A stretch of 64,000 bases of DNA, from contig NZ_LMXN01000002.1 in NCBI RefSeq assembly GCF_001442615.1, positions 248,001 through 312,000 on the forward strand. The letters are read 5' to 3'. The stretch comes from Algoriphagus resistens. GTDB taxonomy: Bacteria > Bacteroidota > Bacteroidia > Cytophagales > Cyclobacteriaceae. Position 1 is the first letter of the stretch; each line of letters begins with the position of its first letter. Below the pieces are notes generated by a model. The model saw only the letters and a program-made list of their open reading frames with translations. It had not been told where the DNA came from and did no database searches. Positions 54,974 to 63,827 of this stretch are shown piece after piece. A program made the translations under genes and the position numbers.

Positions 54974-55465
54974 ATGAATCCAACCCTACAAACGCTTTCT
55001 GAAACAAAACTCGTTGGAATAAAGATACAAATGAGCCTGCTGAATAATCGAACAGAAGAGTTATGGAAATCATTTATGCCACGTAAAAAGGAAATAGTTC
55101 CTAGCATTGGAAGCGAATTGTATTCGGTTGAAATATATGATTCTCCTTCCTATTTCGCTTCATTTAATCCTACAGGTGAATTTGAGAAATGGGCAGCGGT
55201 GAAAGTAGAAAAATTTGAAATTATTCCAGTAGGGATGAAAACAGTCATTATCCCAACTGGACTATACGCTGTATTTCCTTTTAAAGGAATAGCAAGTGAG
55301 GCTCCGAAACTGTATCAGTACATTATTGGAAGCTGGATTCCTGATTCAATTTATGAGTTAGACCATCGCCCTCATTTTGCACTCATGGGAGAAAAGTATA
55401 AAAACAATGATCCGGATTCTGAGGAAGAGTTTTGGATTCCGATAAAATCCCAGAATAATGGATAA
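54974..55465 (+). CDS. GyrI-like/effector-binding domain protein
   Basis: A 163-residue SHS2-type small-molecule-binding domain with no DNA-binding part. Visible are ETKLVGIKIQMSLLNN, VIIPTGLYAVFPFKG, and the C-terminal block RPHFALMGEKY with EFWIPIKS. Standalone GyrI-like proteins bind or hydrolyse hydrophobic toxins or act as effector sensors. Its stop overlaps the next gene by 8 bases, linking it to the membrane hydrolase. The ligand is unknown. Confidence 0.85.
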   Translation: MNPTLQTLSETKLVGIKIQMSLLNNRTEELWKSFMPRKKEIVPSIGSELYSVEIYDSPSYFASFNPTGEFEKWAAVKVEKFEIIPVGMKTVIIPTGLYAVFPFKGIASEAPKLYQYIIGSWIPDSIYELDHRPHFALMGEKYKNNDPDSEEEFWIPIKSQNNG

Positions 55466-56849
55466 AAGCGAATACAGTTTCGGGATATTTACCATGGTTT
55501 TGACCATGATAACTGGTTTTTTACTTGCAGCGGTATATTTGGGAATTGGAGCCAAGATGTTTTACCTGGAGATTTATAATTATTATTTCTTTCTCTCGGG
55601 TATCGTCTATTTCGCAGGAACTGCTGCCTTAGCTAAGTATTTCTATCATAAAGGCTACAGACTTGCCTTTTACACTTTATTGCTTACAGCCTTTTTCACC
55701 TTGTTTCAGATCCTTGTATTATATAAGATGATTCAAAATCGAAAGCTAGAAGGTTTATACTTTATCATAGTTATATTCTTGCTGTGCTCTTCGATTATTT
55801 TTGCTGGCACGCTCATTTTTTCTAATGCATCCCGACGAAAATGGCTTAAACCAGCTGGTATTCTTATTCTCATCAGCAGTGGTCTTCTGTTGGCAATCAG
55901 CTTGTTTGCTTTATCGATTCAAGACAATCCAACGCTTTGGATGCTAGATCAAGCTTCACGTTGGATATCCCTGAGCACTACACTGCTTCCGATCTTCTTT
56001 GTTCTGAATTTCCAGTTGGAATTGAAATCCACGGATAAAGTTGCTCCTAAAAAAGCAGATAACCGATTTGTTATTTTCAAATTTCTATTGCTTGTTTCTT
56101 TTCTGGCAAGCGGGTTTATTTTTCTTAGAGATAGTTATATGTCTCATTATTGGCAGGGAAAAAATCAGGAAAAAACCGATCAAATGAAAGAATTGTTTGA
56201 TCAAAAGACGTTTGTTGGAAGCCTGGGAGATAGTCTGAATTACTTACTACTCAAGCCAGTTCATTTCGATTCCACAAAACAATATCCGCTAGTGGTATCT
56301 CTTCCTGCCGGGGGATATCATGGAAGTGCCGCACAAGTATTGTCAGAAAACGTGAATCGGCTAAAATACCCTGCTTATATCATGGTACCCTTCTGCCCTG
56401 ATGGTGAAGGCTGGGGAGGTGTTCCCAATACTCCTGTCATAGATCAAGTCGTTTTTGAAGCTATCGAAGCCTTGGACCATACCGAAAACATCGATAAAAA
56501 CCGCCGATATATTACCGGGGTATCCAGAGGGGCGTATGGAACCTGGCATTTTATCACTGCTAGACCCGATCTATTTTCTGCTGCTATACCTGTTTGTGGA
56601 GAAGGTAAACCTGCATTGGCTTCGAGAATTAAAGAAGTGGCCGTATGGGCTTTTCATGGAAGAAAAGATAAAAATGTCCCTGTGAGTGGATCAAGGGATA
56701 TGATAGCCGCAATGGAAGGTGCTGGCGGGACCCCGCTTTACACAGAATATGAAAATGAGGGTCATAATATCTGGTATCAGGTAAGCAATGAGGCTAATTT
56801 ATGGCCTTGGCTTTTTTCGCAAAAGAAAGATAAAAAAGATCAAGACTAG
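55458..56849 (+). CDS. Membrane-anchored alpha/beta hydrolase with about seven helices
   Basis: A 463-residue fusion. Six or seven hydrophobic helices lie within residues 10-223 and a prolyl-oligopeptidase/esterase-like domain at about 250-460. The nucleophile is Ser356 in ITGVSRGAYG; Asp404 in GRKDKNVP and His436 in ENEGHNIW complete the triad. The topology places the hydrolase after a short acidic/basic linker, but its side of the membrane was not resolved. The N-terminal helical part matches no family I recognise. It overlaps the GyrI-like gene by 8 bases, so both probably act together. Confidence 0.8.
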   Translation: MDKSEYSFGIFTMVLTMITGFLLAAVYLGIGAKMFYLEIYNYYFFLSGIVYFAGTAALAKYFYHKGYRLAFYTLLLTAFFTLFQILVLYKMIQNRKLEGLYFIIVIFLLCSSIIFAGTLIFSNASRRKWLKPAGILILISSGLLLAISLFALSIQDNPTLWMLDQASRWISLSTTLLPIFFVLNFQLELKSTDKVAPKKADNRFVIFKFLLLVSFLASGFIFLRDSYMSHYWQGKNQEKTDQMKELFDQKTFVGSLGDSLNYLLLKPVHFDSTKQYPLVVSLPAGGYHGSAAQVLSENVNRLKYPAYIMVPFCPDGEGWGGVPNTPVIDQVVFEAIEALDHTENIDKNRRYITGVSRGAYGTWHFITARPDLFSAAIPVCGEGKPALASRIKEVAVWAFHGRKDKNVPVSGSRDMIAAMEGAGGTPLYTEYENEGHNIWYQVSNEANLWPWLFSQKKDKKDQD

Positions 56850-56924
56850 CTATCCATTATGTCGGATTTGTTGCTTTCTTATGTCTACTAGAGGAAGGTC
56901 GAAGGCTTATCTGACTTTTTTTTC

Positions 56925-57266
56925 TTAGTTGGATTCCTTGAACCCCAAGGCAATCATTCTCTCTTTCTGACTGACTGGAACTGAAATATTGATTCTGGTT
57001 CCTGTTGTACAAAAACATGCTTCACATCCCATTTGAATTCCATCACTAGTAATGGAAATCACCATTGCACCTATGACCCCTTCATCCATCAAGTAATTCT
57101 CCACAGCAGTTTGGGTTTCCTCATTGGTGTGGTTAGCATTAGAATTCCATGGATCAGCACACCCAGTTTGGTCCCAGTAAAACGCAAGGGTACTTAAGGG
57201 ATTGTCATCACTACACCCTTGAAGAAAAAGGGCAACTACTAGCAAAAGACTTAAATAATATTTCAT
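56925..57266 (-). CDS. Small lipoprotein of unknown function
   Basis: A 113-residue predicted lipoprotein with lipobox LFLQGC (Cys near residue 18). The mature part has paired Cys residues (WDQTGCADPW, MGCEACFC), suggesting disulfides or metal binding. I recognise no family. It is monocistronic, facing the hydrolase gene. Confidence 0.7.
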   Translation of the reverse strand: MKYYLSLLLVVALFLQGCSDDNPLSTLAFYWDQTGCADPWNSNANHTNEETQTAVENYLMDEGVIGAMVISITSDGIQMGCEACFCTTGTRINISVPVSQKERMIALGFKESN

Positions 57267-57324
57267 GGTAGGGCTTTATGAAAAGATGGAAAAAGGGCCA
57301 GATGTTACAATCCAGCCTACAATT

Positions 57325-58992
57325 TTAGCCAAAAAGCTTCTCCAGGATCTTATAGGTGATCAGGTATGTTGGTCTTACACCTTCCATTCCCAAAGCCCCG
57401 GAAGCTAACGTACTTCCAGTTTCCAGCGGATTATCTGAAGCGTAGTAAGCATAAAGTACTTTCACATTTGGACTGATGGACCTACGGATTTTTGAGGCAG
57501 ATTGAATGGCCTTTTGGTAATGGGCACCTTCCATTTCCAATCCTACCGCATTCCAGGACGAATCCATAAAATAAGTAAGTATATCCTTATTCTGGAGAGA
57601 TGTACCCAGGACGGAAATCATGGTTCCCGAATAAACCCCTAAACCAAAACCTTCAAAGTCACTCTTTTTCAGTTCATTTTTGAAAGGATAATTATCAGCA
57701 GTCCCTTCAAATACATGGGCATTGGGTATCATCAGATCGCCTTTTCCACCATAAAGTATTCCGGCTTTCCCCATGATGGATGTAGAGATAACATTTAAAG
57801 GAATGGATTTTTCATCTTTATTGTAAGGTTTTAAGAGTTCATCAAAGCATTCGTATGCCTGCTCTCCAAAAGCGTAATCCATCACCACGAAGACAGGTCT
57901 TTTCTCTTTCTCTTTTGGAAGTTTTACGCCGGGTATCAGCTCATCTTTTTCCAATAGAGCTGTGTCAATAATTTGGGCACCAATATTCGTCCCAGACTCA
58001 TCGGGAAGATTTATAAATCCATGCTTGATGGCATATTTTTCTATTGCTGCCCCTTTATGGTTTTTGGCTTTGACAGAAATATCCATCACCACATTTTCCA
58101 GGGCTTCATAGTCTTTCAGACTGAGTAGCTGCGCCCCGTAAATCGTATTGACTACCGAATGGAGATTGGCAGAGATAATATGGATAGGACGCTTCAGTAA
58201 ATCATGGTCGTCCAAGGCAACTTTAATTCTCCTAGCCCACATTTCTCCATAGACGTGATGTCCGATGCGCTCTCTAAGTGTAGTGGAGAATGATATTTCA
58301 CGGTCTAGATTCTTGGTAGCTTCTTCCTGAGCTAGTTTCCCCATATGGTAAACGATAGAGAAAAGACTATTGGAATTATTGCTTTTTTCAAACTTGTCGA
58401 CAGCCTGAACTGTCTCCTCGTAGGTTCTGCCTATAAGATGGCTTAAATATGCACTGGCAGCTTCTTTTTCAAAATCTTCACCTGCTGCTTCCTTTTGCAC
58501 AAATTCCTCCAGCATAAGCCAATTGGTAGAAATCTTGCCTTTTGGATCAGTGCTGTTGTTATAGATTTTGTTTGACTCTATGTACAAAAATGTCAAGTGC
58601 GTCAAAATATCGTAAATATCTGAGCGGCCACGTGTCATCTCTACATACATTATATTTTCATCCAGTCTATAGCAATTACGCTTTCGTTTGGCTGGTACAA
58701 TCGCCTCCAGCTTAGAAGTTTCATAGCCTTCACGACTGATTAATCGGACAAAACGGCACTCTTCTATTCCTCTAGGCAAACGTTCCATTACATAGAGCAA
58801 TCCATCCAACTCGATTTTCTCATGATCTGTGACCAATCCGTAGATCTCAGGACTTAATACGCGAAGGGCCTCGACAAGACTTTCACCTGAAACTCCCATA
58901 GGTTTATAGCTACCTCGTGTAAAAAGGTGTCGCATCGTAATATACAATCGCTCGATCGCGGCTCTGGATTCATGTGCTCGGGTTCTTTTCAT
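57325..58992 (-). CDS. DUF6909 family protein
   Basis: A 555-residue cytoplasmic protein of the Bacteroidota DUF6909 family. The N-terminal 330 residues are mainly helical (KRTRAHESRAAIERLYITMR). The C-terminal 170 residues contain FVVMDYAFGEQAYE, STSIMGKAGILYGGKGD, then GLEMEG (residues 484-489) and YYASDNPLETG. The last two resemble the purine-binding VEMEG and following ISD-type segments of nucleoside phosphorylases. That similarity is my reading, not an established assignment. The upstream region is a copy of the dispersed repeat also found near 6 kb. Confidence 0.75.
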   Translation of the reverse strand: MKRTRAHESRAAIERLYITMRHLFTRGSYKPMGVSGESLVEALRVLSPEIYGLVTDHEKIELDGLLYVMERLPRGIEECRFVRLISREGYETSKLEAIVPAKRKRNCYRLDENIMYVEMTRGRSDIYDILTHLTFLYIESNKIYNNSTDPKGKISTNWLMLEEFVQKEAAGEDFEKEAASAYLSHLIGRTYEETVQAVDKFEKSNNSNSLFSIVYHMGKLAQEEATKNLDREISFSTTLRERIGHHVYGEMWARRIKVALDDHDLLKRPIHIISANLHSVVNTIYGAQLLSLKDYEALENVVMDISVKAKNHKGAAIEKYAIKHGFINLPDESGTNIGAQIIDTALLEKDELIPGVKLPKEKEKRPVFVVMDYAFGEQAYECFDELLKPYNKDEKSIPLNVISTSIMGKAGILYGGKGDLMIPNAHVFEGTADNYPFKNELKKSDFEGFGLGVYSGTMISVLGTSLQNKDILTYFMDSSWNAVGLEMEGAHYQKAIQSASKIRRSISPNVKVLYAYYASDNPLETGSTLASGALGMEGVRPTYLITYKILEKLFG

Positions 58993-59097
58993 AATTGATT
59001 TATATTGGCCACATCTGTCTGCCGGCAGTCCGGTGGAATCTCACATGGCAGATAACCATCCCATTGTACGGCGCTTCGTGTCATGTTCGATTTCTTA
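58986..59097. repeat. Single dispersed copy of the 6-kb repeat
   Basis: GGAATCTCACATGG (59035-59048), ATAACCATCCC and TGTCATGTTCGATTTC match the blocks of the array at 5970-6249 in order. The 10-base palindrome CTGCCGGCAG at 59019-59028 occurs only in this copy. As at 6 kb, it lies directly upstream of the start codon of a minus-strand gene. Confidence 0.7.
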
Positions 59098-59134
59098 AGT
59101 ACACCTGTGTTTTGCAGGGCAAAAATAACAAATA

Positions 59135-59713
59135 CTATTTTAAGCGCTCCGCAAAGAATTTCTTCAGCTTGTCCACTTTCGGTTTGATTACAAACTGGCA
59201 ATAAGGTTCTGCTCCATTCTGATTATAGTAATCTTGATGATAATTCTCCGCTGGATAAAAATTAGTAAAAGCAGCAATCTCTGTCACTAGAGGATCTTCA
59301 AACACCCCGGACTCATTTAATTGAGTCTTAATTGTACTGGCCAATTTTTCCTGCTCAGGATTGTGGTAGAAAATAGAAGATCTGTATTGCGGGCCTGTGT
59401 CAGCCCCTTGCCTATTTAGGGTAGTTGGATCATGTGTCGCCCAAAAAACTTCCAAGAGCTCTGATAAACTTATCATAGAAGGGTCGTAATAAGCCTGAAT
59501 TACCTCAGCGTGACCGGTTGTACCACTACAAATTTCCTCGTAGGAAGGATGCTCGACAAAACCACCGGAATAACCAGAAACTACTTTTTCAACTCCCCGT
59601 ATAGGTAGAAAGACTGCTTCTATGCACCAAAAGCACCCTGCTCCCAGTGTAATAAGATCTAGCCCTTCAGGAATTTGCACAGCTGTCACAGGTAGTTTCA
59701 ATTCGTTATCCAT
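59135..59713 (-). CDS. msrA: Peptide-methionine (S)-S-oxide reductase
   Basis: A 192-residue MsrA with the catalytic Cys27 in GAGCFWCIEAVF, followed by GVEKVVSGYSGG and ENYHQDYY. It reduces methionine-S-sulfoxide in proteins using thioredoxin. There is no signal peptide, so it is cytoplasmic. The DUF3253 gene lies 41 bases upstream on the same strand. Confidence 0.95.
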   Translation of the reverse strand: MDNELKLPVTAVQIPEGLDLITLGAGCFWCIEAVFLPIRGVEKVVSGYSGGFVEHPSYEEICSGTTGHAEVIQAYYDPSMISLSELLEVFWATHDPTTLNRQGADTGPQYRSSIFYHNPEQEKLASTIKTQLNESGVFEDPLVTEIAAFTNFYPAENYHQDYYNQNGAEPYCQFVIKPKVDKLKKFFAERLK

Positions 59714-59754
59714 AGCTCAAATTTCTTATTGCCCTGCAAACTGAAATGAGTCCA

Positions 59755-59997
59755 TTAAAGTTTGCCTGGCGGTAATATTTGCAAAGAAGCCTTGGAAGTA
59801 TTAAATCCCTCCTGTTGATCATCCCTACCTATACTTATTAAGCCTTCTCTATACAATTCCATTGTTTCTCTATTCACATCTTCCAGAAATTGTTCCCAGT
59901 CTTCAGGAAACATCCGTTGTGCTACTTCGGATGAAGTGAGAATCCCACCTTTTTTTCGCTTAAGCATATCCAAAATGGCTGTTCTGAGCACTTCCAT
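59755..59997 (-). CDS. DUF3253 small protein
   Basis: An 80-residue protein with a winged-helix-like DUF3253 core: AILDMLKRKKGGILTSSEVA, then MFPEDWEQFLEDVNRETMEL and YREGLISIG. DUF3253 proteins are annotated in many bacteria without a proven role. It lies 9 bases after the methyltransferase on the same strand. Confidence 0.75.
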   Translation of the reverse strand: MEVLRTAILDMLKRKKGGILTSSEVAQRMFPEDWEQFLEDVNRETMELYREGLISIGRDDQQEGFNTSKASLQILPPGKL

Positions 59998-60006
59998 AGT
60001 TGCAAT

Positions 60007-60549
60007 TCACCTACAGACCATCACAAATGCCGGAGGAAGATTTTTGAGGGTAAAACTGGTATTTACCATTTCGAAGTGCTTTTTGAACAGGTTTTTCAAC
60101 AAATAAGAATAGCATATTTGAATAAAATAACCACTGGTTGTGAGTGCAGATTTACTTTGAAAAAGTATTTGATCCTTCACTTCAGGTGCGATAAAGCTGA
60201 AGGGCAGACTGGATAAAATGTAATCCGCCTTTCTTCCATTTAAATACTTATCAATATTTTCTGCGGAATCGTTAATTATTTTGACATTTTCTTGAGGAAA
60301 TAGTTTATCCATGGAATTACAGAAAGATTTGCTGATTTCAAAAACCAAAAGTTCGGCATCCGGATCAAGCCTGTCTACAATTCCCTGAGTGATACTCCCA
60401 TCTCCTCCGCCTAATTCCACTATCAATTTTGCACTTTTTATATTTGCTTGTGAAAGCATTTTATTTACAAGTGCTTTTGAACTGAAGGTCAAAGCCCCTG
60501 TAGTACTTAAATTGGAATACAACTCCAATAACAAATCTGATTTGCCCAT
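60007..60549 (-). CDS. SAM-dependent methyltransferase (phospholipid/rRNA dimethylase-like)
   Basis: A 180-residue class I methyltransferase. Motif I is AKLIVELGGGDGSITQGI, motif II LLVFEISKSF, and a motif IV-like segment YILSSLPFSFI resembles the NLPF of RsmA-type and PmtA-type enzymes. It is shorter than RsmA and lacks its C-terminal domain, so phospholipid or small-molecule methylation is as likely as rRNA. It diverges from the LTA-synthase-like gene. Confidence 0.82.
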   Translation of the reverse strand: MGKSDLLLELYSNLSTTGALTFSSKALVNKMLSQANIKSAKLIVELGGGDGSITQGIVDRLDPDAELLVFEISKSFCNSMDKLFPQENVKIINDSAENIDKYLNGRKADYILSSLPFSFIAPEVKDQILFQSKSALTTSGYFIQICYSYLLKNLFKKHFEMVNTSFTLKNLPPAFVMVCR

Positions 60550-60629
60550 ATAATATTTGATTCTCTACTTGAAGATACCTTATTTTGCCCTATCTTTTCG
60601 GGCTTCACCCAAAAAGTTAACGCGTAAAT

Positions 60630-62633
60630 ATGGCCCAAAAGGCTGAAATTCGTTCTAATCTACCAGCAAAAATTCAGGCTACTCTAACCAATTTTTGGAG
60701 TATGTCACTGATTTTCTCAGTGTTAATGCTCTTACTAAGAGTAATTGAATTGGTATTAATTTTCAATACGCATACAATTCGTGTCACTTTTCAAGAAGTA
60801 ATCGGCTTTAGTCTTTTTGATGATTTCAATTGGATTCTCTATTTTCTTGGTTTACTCTTTATCCTTCATGTAATTACTAGTTTAGTATCTGTTAGGTTTG
60901 CAAAACGCTTCACCCAAATCTGGTTAGTGATCGCTCTTTTGGCCCAAACTGCTTTGATTTTTTATTTTCTCAAAACTTTACAACCACTTGGAAAAGATCT
61001 TTTCGCCTACAGTATAGTTGATATAATTCTTACAGTCAGGTCCTCCGGACAGCTCAATGCTACGACAATTGTCGGTGGATTACTGGTGTGTACGGCCTTA
61101 TTTTTAATTTTCAATTTTGCCAATAAGTACCTGGTTTTTAATACAAAACCAGCTCTGGTCTTTACCATTACTATGTACTGGTTTTTGATTTTCTTTTATT
61201 TTATACCTGTTACAGATTCGGATAAACTGGACGAAATAAAAACCAATATTCAGCTAAATAAGTCCAGGTATCTCTCTGAGCAGGCTTTTGACTATTTGGT
61301 GTATAAAGATGAGTATTACTTTGATTTTTATCTACGTGAACTCAATGATTCGTTATATGTGAAGAAGGAATACATTGATCCTGATTACCCATTTCTATAC
61401 ACTGCAGATTATCCCGATGTGCTGAGTCCTTATTTTGATAGCTTGTCTACATCTCCTGATATCGTATTTGTGCTGATAGAAAGCCTGGGCAAAGCTTACT
61501 CAGGTAAAGATGCTTACCTTGGAAGTTTCACACCTTTTCTCGATTCTTTGGAAAAGCACAGTCTGGTATGGACAAATGCAATCTCTTCTACGGGAAGGAC
61601 ATTTGGTATACTTCCGGGGTTATTTGCAGGGCTGCCTTATGGAGAAAGAGGCTTCTTGGAGCTTTATGAAGATTTCCCACCTCATCAGAGCTTACTAAGT
61701 GTCTTGCATAACAACGGTTATTCATCCAGTTTTTTCATTGGCACAGACATCAGCTTCGATCATGAAAAGGAATTTTTGGAATATGCCGGGGTATCAGAAA
61801 TAGTTGATATAAAAAGTTTTGATCCGAAATATAAAAAAATGCCTTCCAATAGTGGTTTTTCTTGGGGATATGGTGATAAAGAGACCTTTAGCAATGGGCT
61901 TTCATTATTCCCGAAAAATGATGGTATGCCACACGTAGGTATTTTCCAAACCATTACTTCCCATGATCCCTATTTGGTACCTGAGCCGGAATTCTATTCC
62001 AAGAAGTTTGAAGATCATTTGGTAAACTACCTTAACCTCCCAGATGGTAAAAAAATGGAGTACAGGGATTATAAAAATATTTACATGACAATCCTGTATG
62101 CTGATGATGCGGTGAAGGATTTTATCACAGCATACAGCAAAAAGCCTGAGTTTGCCAATACGATCTTTGTGTTCACAGGAGATCATCGCTTGCCTGAAAT
62201 ACCAATGGCTTCCCGTATTGACAGATTTCATGTTCCCCTGATTATCTATTCACCCTTAATCAAGAGACCTTCTTATTTCAAAGGGATGGTAAGCCATTTT
62301 GAAGTAACCCCTTCCCTGCTGGCATTTTTGAAAGCACAACTAGGAATACAAATTCCTGAACAGAAAACCTGGATGGGGCAGGTAATGGATACTTCACGTG
62401 TATTCCAGTCCAAAATAGCTATGCCACTTATGCGGAATAAAAGCCAACTGATGGAATATTTAAATGGTGAATATTTTCTCTCTGATGACCAGCTTTTTGT
62501 CATAACAGATGGTTTAAATATAGACCCAATCGAAGATCAAAGTCTGAGAAACAAATTGACCGGTGAATTTGAGGATTTCAAAAACAAGAATAACTACATT
62601 ATCCAAACACGTAAGCTGTTACCCGTTGAATGA
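60630..62633 (+). CDS. LTA synthase family phosphoglycerol transferase
   Basis: A 667-residue membrane protein with five N-terminal helices (within residues ~20-195) and a periplasmic sulfatase-fold domain (about 270-620). Conserved segments are VFVLIESLGKAY, a TGRTFG site where the catalytic Thr should lie, TITSHDPYLVPE, and the metal site FTGDHRLPE. Related proteins make lipoteichoic acid in Firmicutes or add phosphoglycerol to glycans in Gram-negatives; the latter is more likely here. It faces the DUF-less envelope gene, whose stop is 4 bases away. Confidence 0.9.
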   Translation: MAQKAEIRSNLPAKIQATLTNFWSMSLIFSVLMLLLRVIELVLIFNTHTIRVTFQEVIGFSLFDDFNWILYFLGLLFILHVITSLVSVRFAKRFTQIWLVIALLAQTALIFYFLKTLQPLGKDLFAYSIVDIILTVRSSGQLNATTIVGGLLVCTALFLIFNFANKYLVFNTKPALVFTITMYWFLIFFYFIPVTDSDKLDEIKTNIQLNKSRYLSEQAFDYLVYKDEYYFDFYLRELNDSLYVKKEYIDPDYPFLYTADYPDVLSPYFDSLSTSPDIVFVLIESLGKAYSGKDAYLGSFTPFLDSLEKHSLVWTNAISSTGRTFGILPGLFAGLPYGERGFLELYEDFPPHQSLLSVLHNNGYSSSFFIGTDISFDHEKEFLEYAGVSEIVDIKSFDPKYKKMPSNSGFSWGYGDKETFSNGLSLFPKNDGMPHVGIFQTITSHDPYLVPEPEFYSKKFEDHLVNYLNLPDGKKMEYRDYKNIYMTILYADDAVKDFITAYSKKPEFANTIFVFTGDHRLPEIPMASRIDRFHVPLIIYSPLIKRPSYFKGMVSHFEVTPSLLAFLKAQLGIQIPEQKTWMGQVMDTSRVFQSKIAMPLMRNKSQLMEYLNGEYFLSDDQLFVITDGLNIDPIEDQSLRNKLTGEFEDFKNKNNYIIQTRKLLPVE

Positions 62634-62636
62634 TTC

Positions 62637-63827
62637 TTATTCCGGTTTTTTTTTAGCGTATGTTCTTTCCAAAATCTGAGAAAGCAATGGATAAAAATAA
62701 TTCCAATAAAAGCTTTCTCTATCTGTATAATCTGTTACCAGGTGAAGCCCTCTCCAGAGCACAGGCAGGCCTTGGAAGCGGGGGGATCCAGTGGAATTTT
62801 GCATATCAGAAAAGTCTCCGGCTAAATAATAGTATTGCCCGTTTCCCACATTTTTCACTACTGCGGCAGGAAAAAACCGTGGCAATCCCATATTCCTCAA
62901 CTTCTCTTTTCCACGATCTGAAGGATCTATATCGTAATAGGAAATCACCTGATAATCACGATCTATAAGCACTATATCAAACCAATCGGGATAAGGTACT
63001 ATTTCAGGAAGCTTAAATCCATGCTGATTGATTCTTTGTGTACGGATTTTGGGGGTTTCTCCAAAGTAATCCAACCCATTTGAAAATGCTTCCACACTTC
63101 CATTTTCATGGACGAAGGCTATGCCCGGACCAGAAGGTAACCAAGTATTTGCATGCTGTTCTACATACTGATTTATAAACCAATCCGGTATATCTTTGTT
63201 GACGGTAGTATCCATCTCATCAAAATATCTTGCGATCCAGCCTGTCCATTTTAATCCCATAAGATTCTCAAACTCAGTTCTAATACCTACAGGAGTCGGC
63301 GAAGCCATAGTGTTGAATTCTGCAATGATGGTTTTATTCTGCGTTGAGACTTCACGTAGTAAATTGATGTCTCCGCGATTCAATCCACCGTAAATCTTCT
63401 TTGATCTCTCCTCAGCATCCACTTTTTTAAAATCGTCCTCAAACACACCATACGTATCTGCAAAGTAGAGAACATCAAGGCTAGAAGCTTGTTTGGCCAT
63501 CTCCTCTTCAGACAGATCCCTAAGATCCTTTGACCTGCCGTAGGTAGGTGTCTTATCAGGGAAAAACCCGAAGTAATCGCTATTTACCTTGTAGAACTCC
63601 CCATTCTGATTTTGAAACTTCCGATACTCCAGCGCCCAAAAAATTGCATGATGCTCCTGATAGCTATCCGTCGGAACAGTTTTATCCACTACTACTACCT
63701 CCAGTGGCCTGGAAGGATATATCAGCCATATTACATAGCTCATCAAAGGAATGATAATGATTAGGATAATGAGCGGCAGTAAGCGGCCAGCGTACAATTT
63801 AAACTCCTCTGTAACTATTTTTCTCAT
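62637..63827 (-). CDS. Membrane-anchored protein of unknown function
   Basis: A 396-residue protein with one N-terminal helix (about residues 16-38) and a large extracytoplasmic domain. Segments such as LDVLYFADTYGVFEDDF, KTIIAEFNTMASPTPVG and VKNVGNGQYYYLAGDFSD recall class I amidotransferase-like folds, but no catalytic triad is evident. It overlaps the upstream truncated barrel gene by one base (TGATG), so both are one operon. I recognise no named family. Confidence 0.7.
   Translation of the reverse strand: MRKIVTEEFKLYAGRLLPLIILIIIIPLMSYVIWLIYPSRPLEVVVVDKTVPTDSYQEHHAIFWALEYRKFQNQNGEFYKVNSDYFGFFPDKTPTYGRSKDLRDLSEEEMAKQASSLDVLYFADTYGVFEDDFKKVDAEERSKKIYGGLNRGDINLLREVSTQNKTIIAEFNTMASPTPVGIRTEFENLMGLKWTGWIARYFDEMDTTVNKDIPDWFINQYVEQHANTWLPSGPGIAFVHENGSVEAFSNGLDYFGETPKIRTQRINQHGFKLPEIVPYPDWFDIVLIDRDYQVISYYDIDPSDRGKEKLRNMGLPRFFPAAVVKNVGNGQYYYLAGDFSDMQNSTGSPRFQGLPVLWRGLHLVTDYTDRESFYWNYFYPLLSQILERTYAKKKPE

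Noticed and set aside
54816..55073. 85-residue minus-strand gene
   Set aside because: It overlaps the start of the GyrI-like gene on the other strand, which has clear family motifs. It has none itself.
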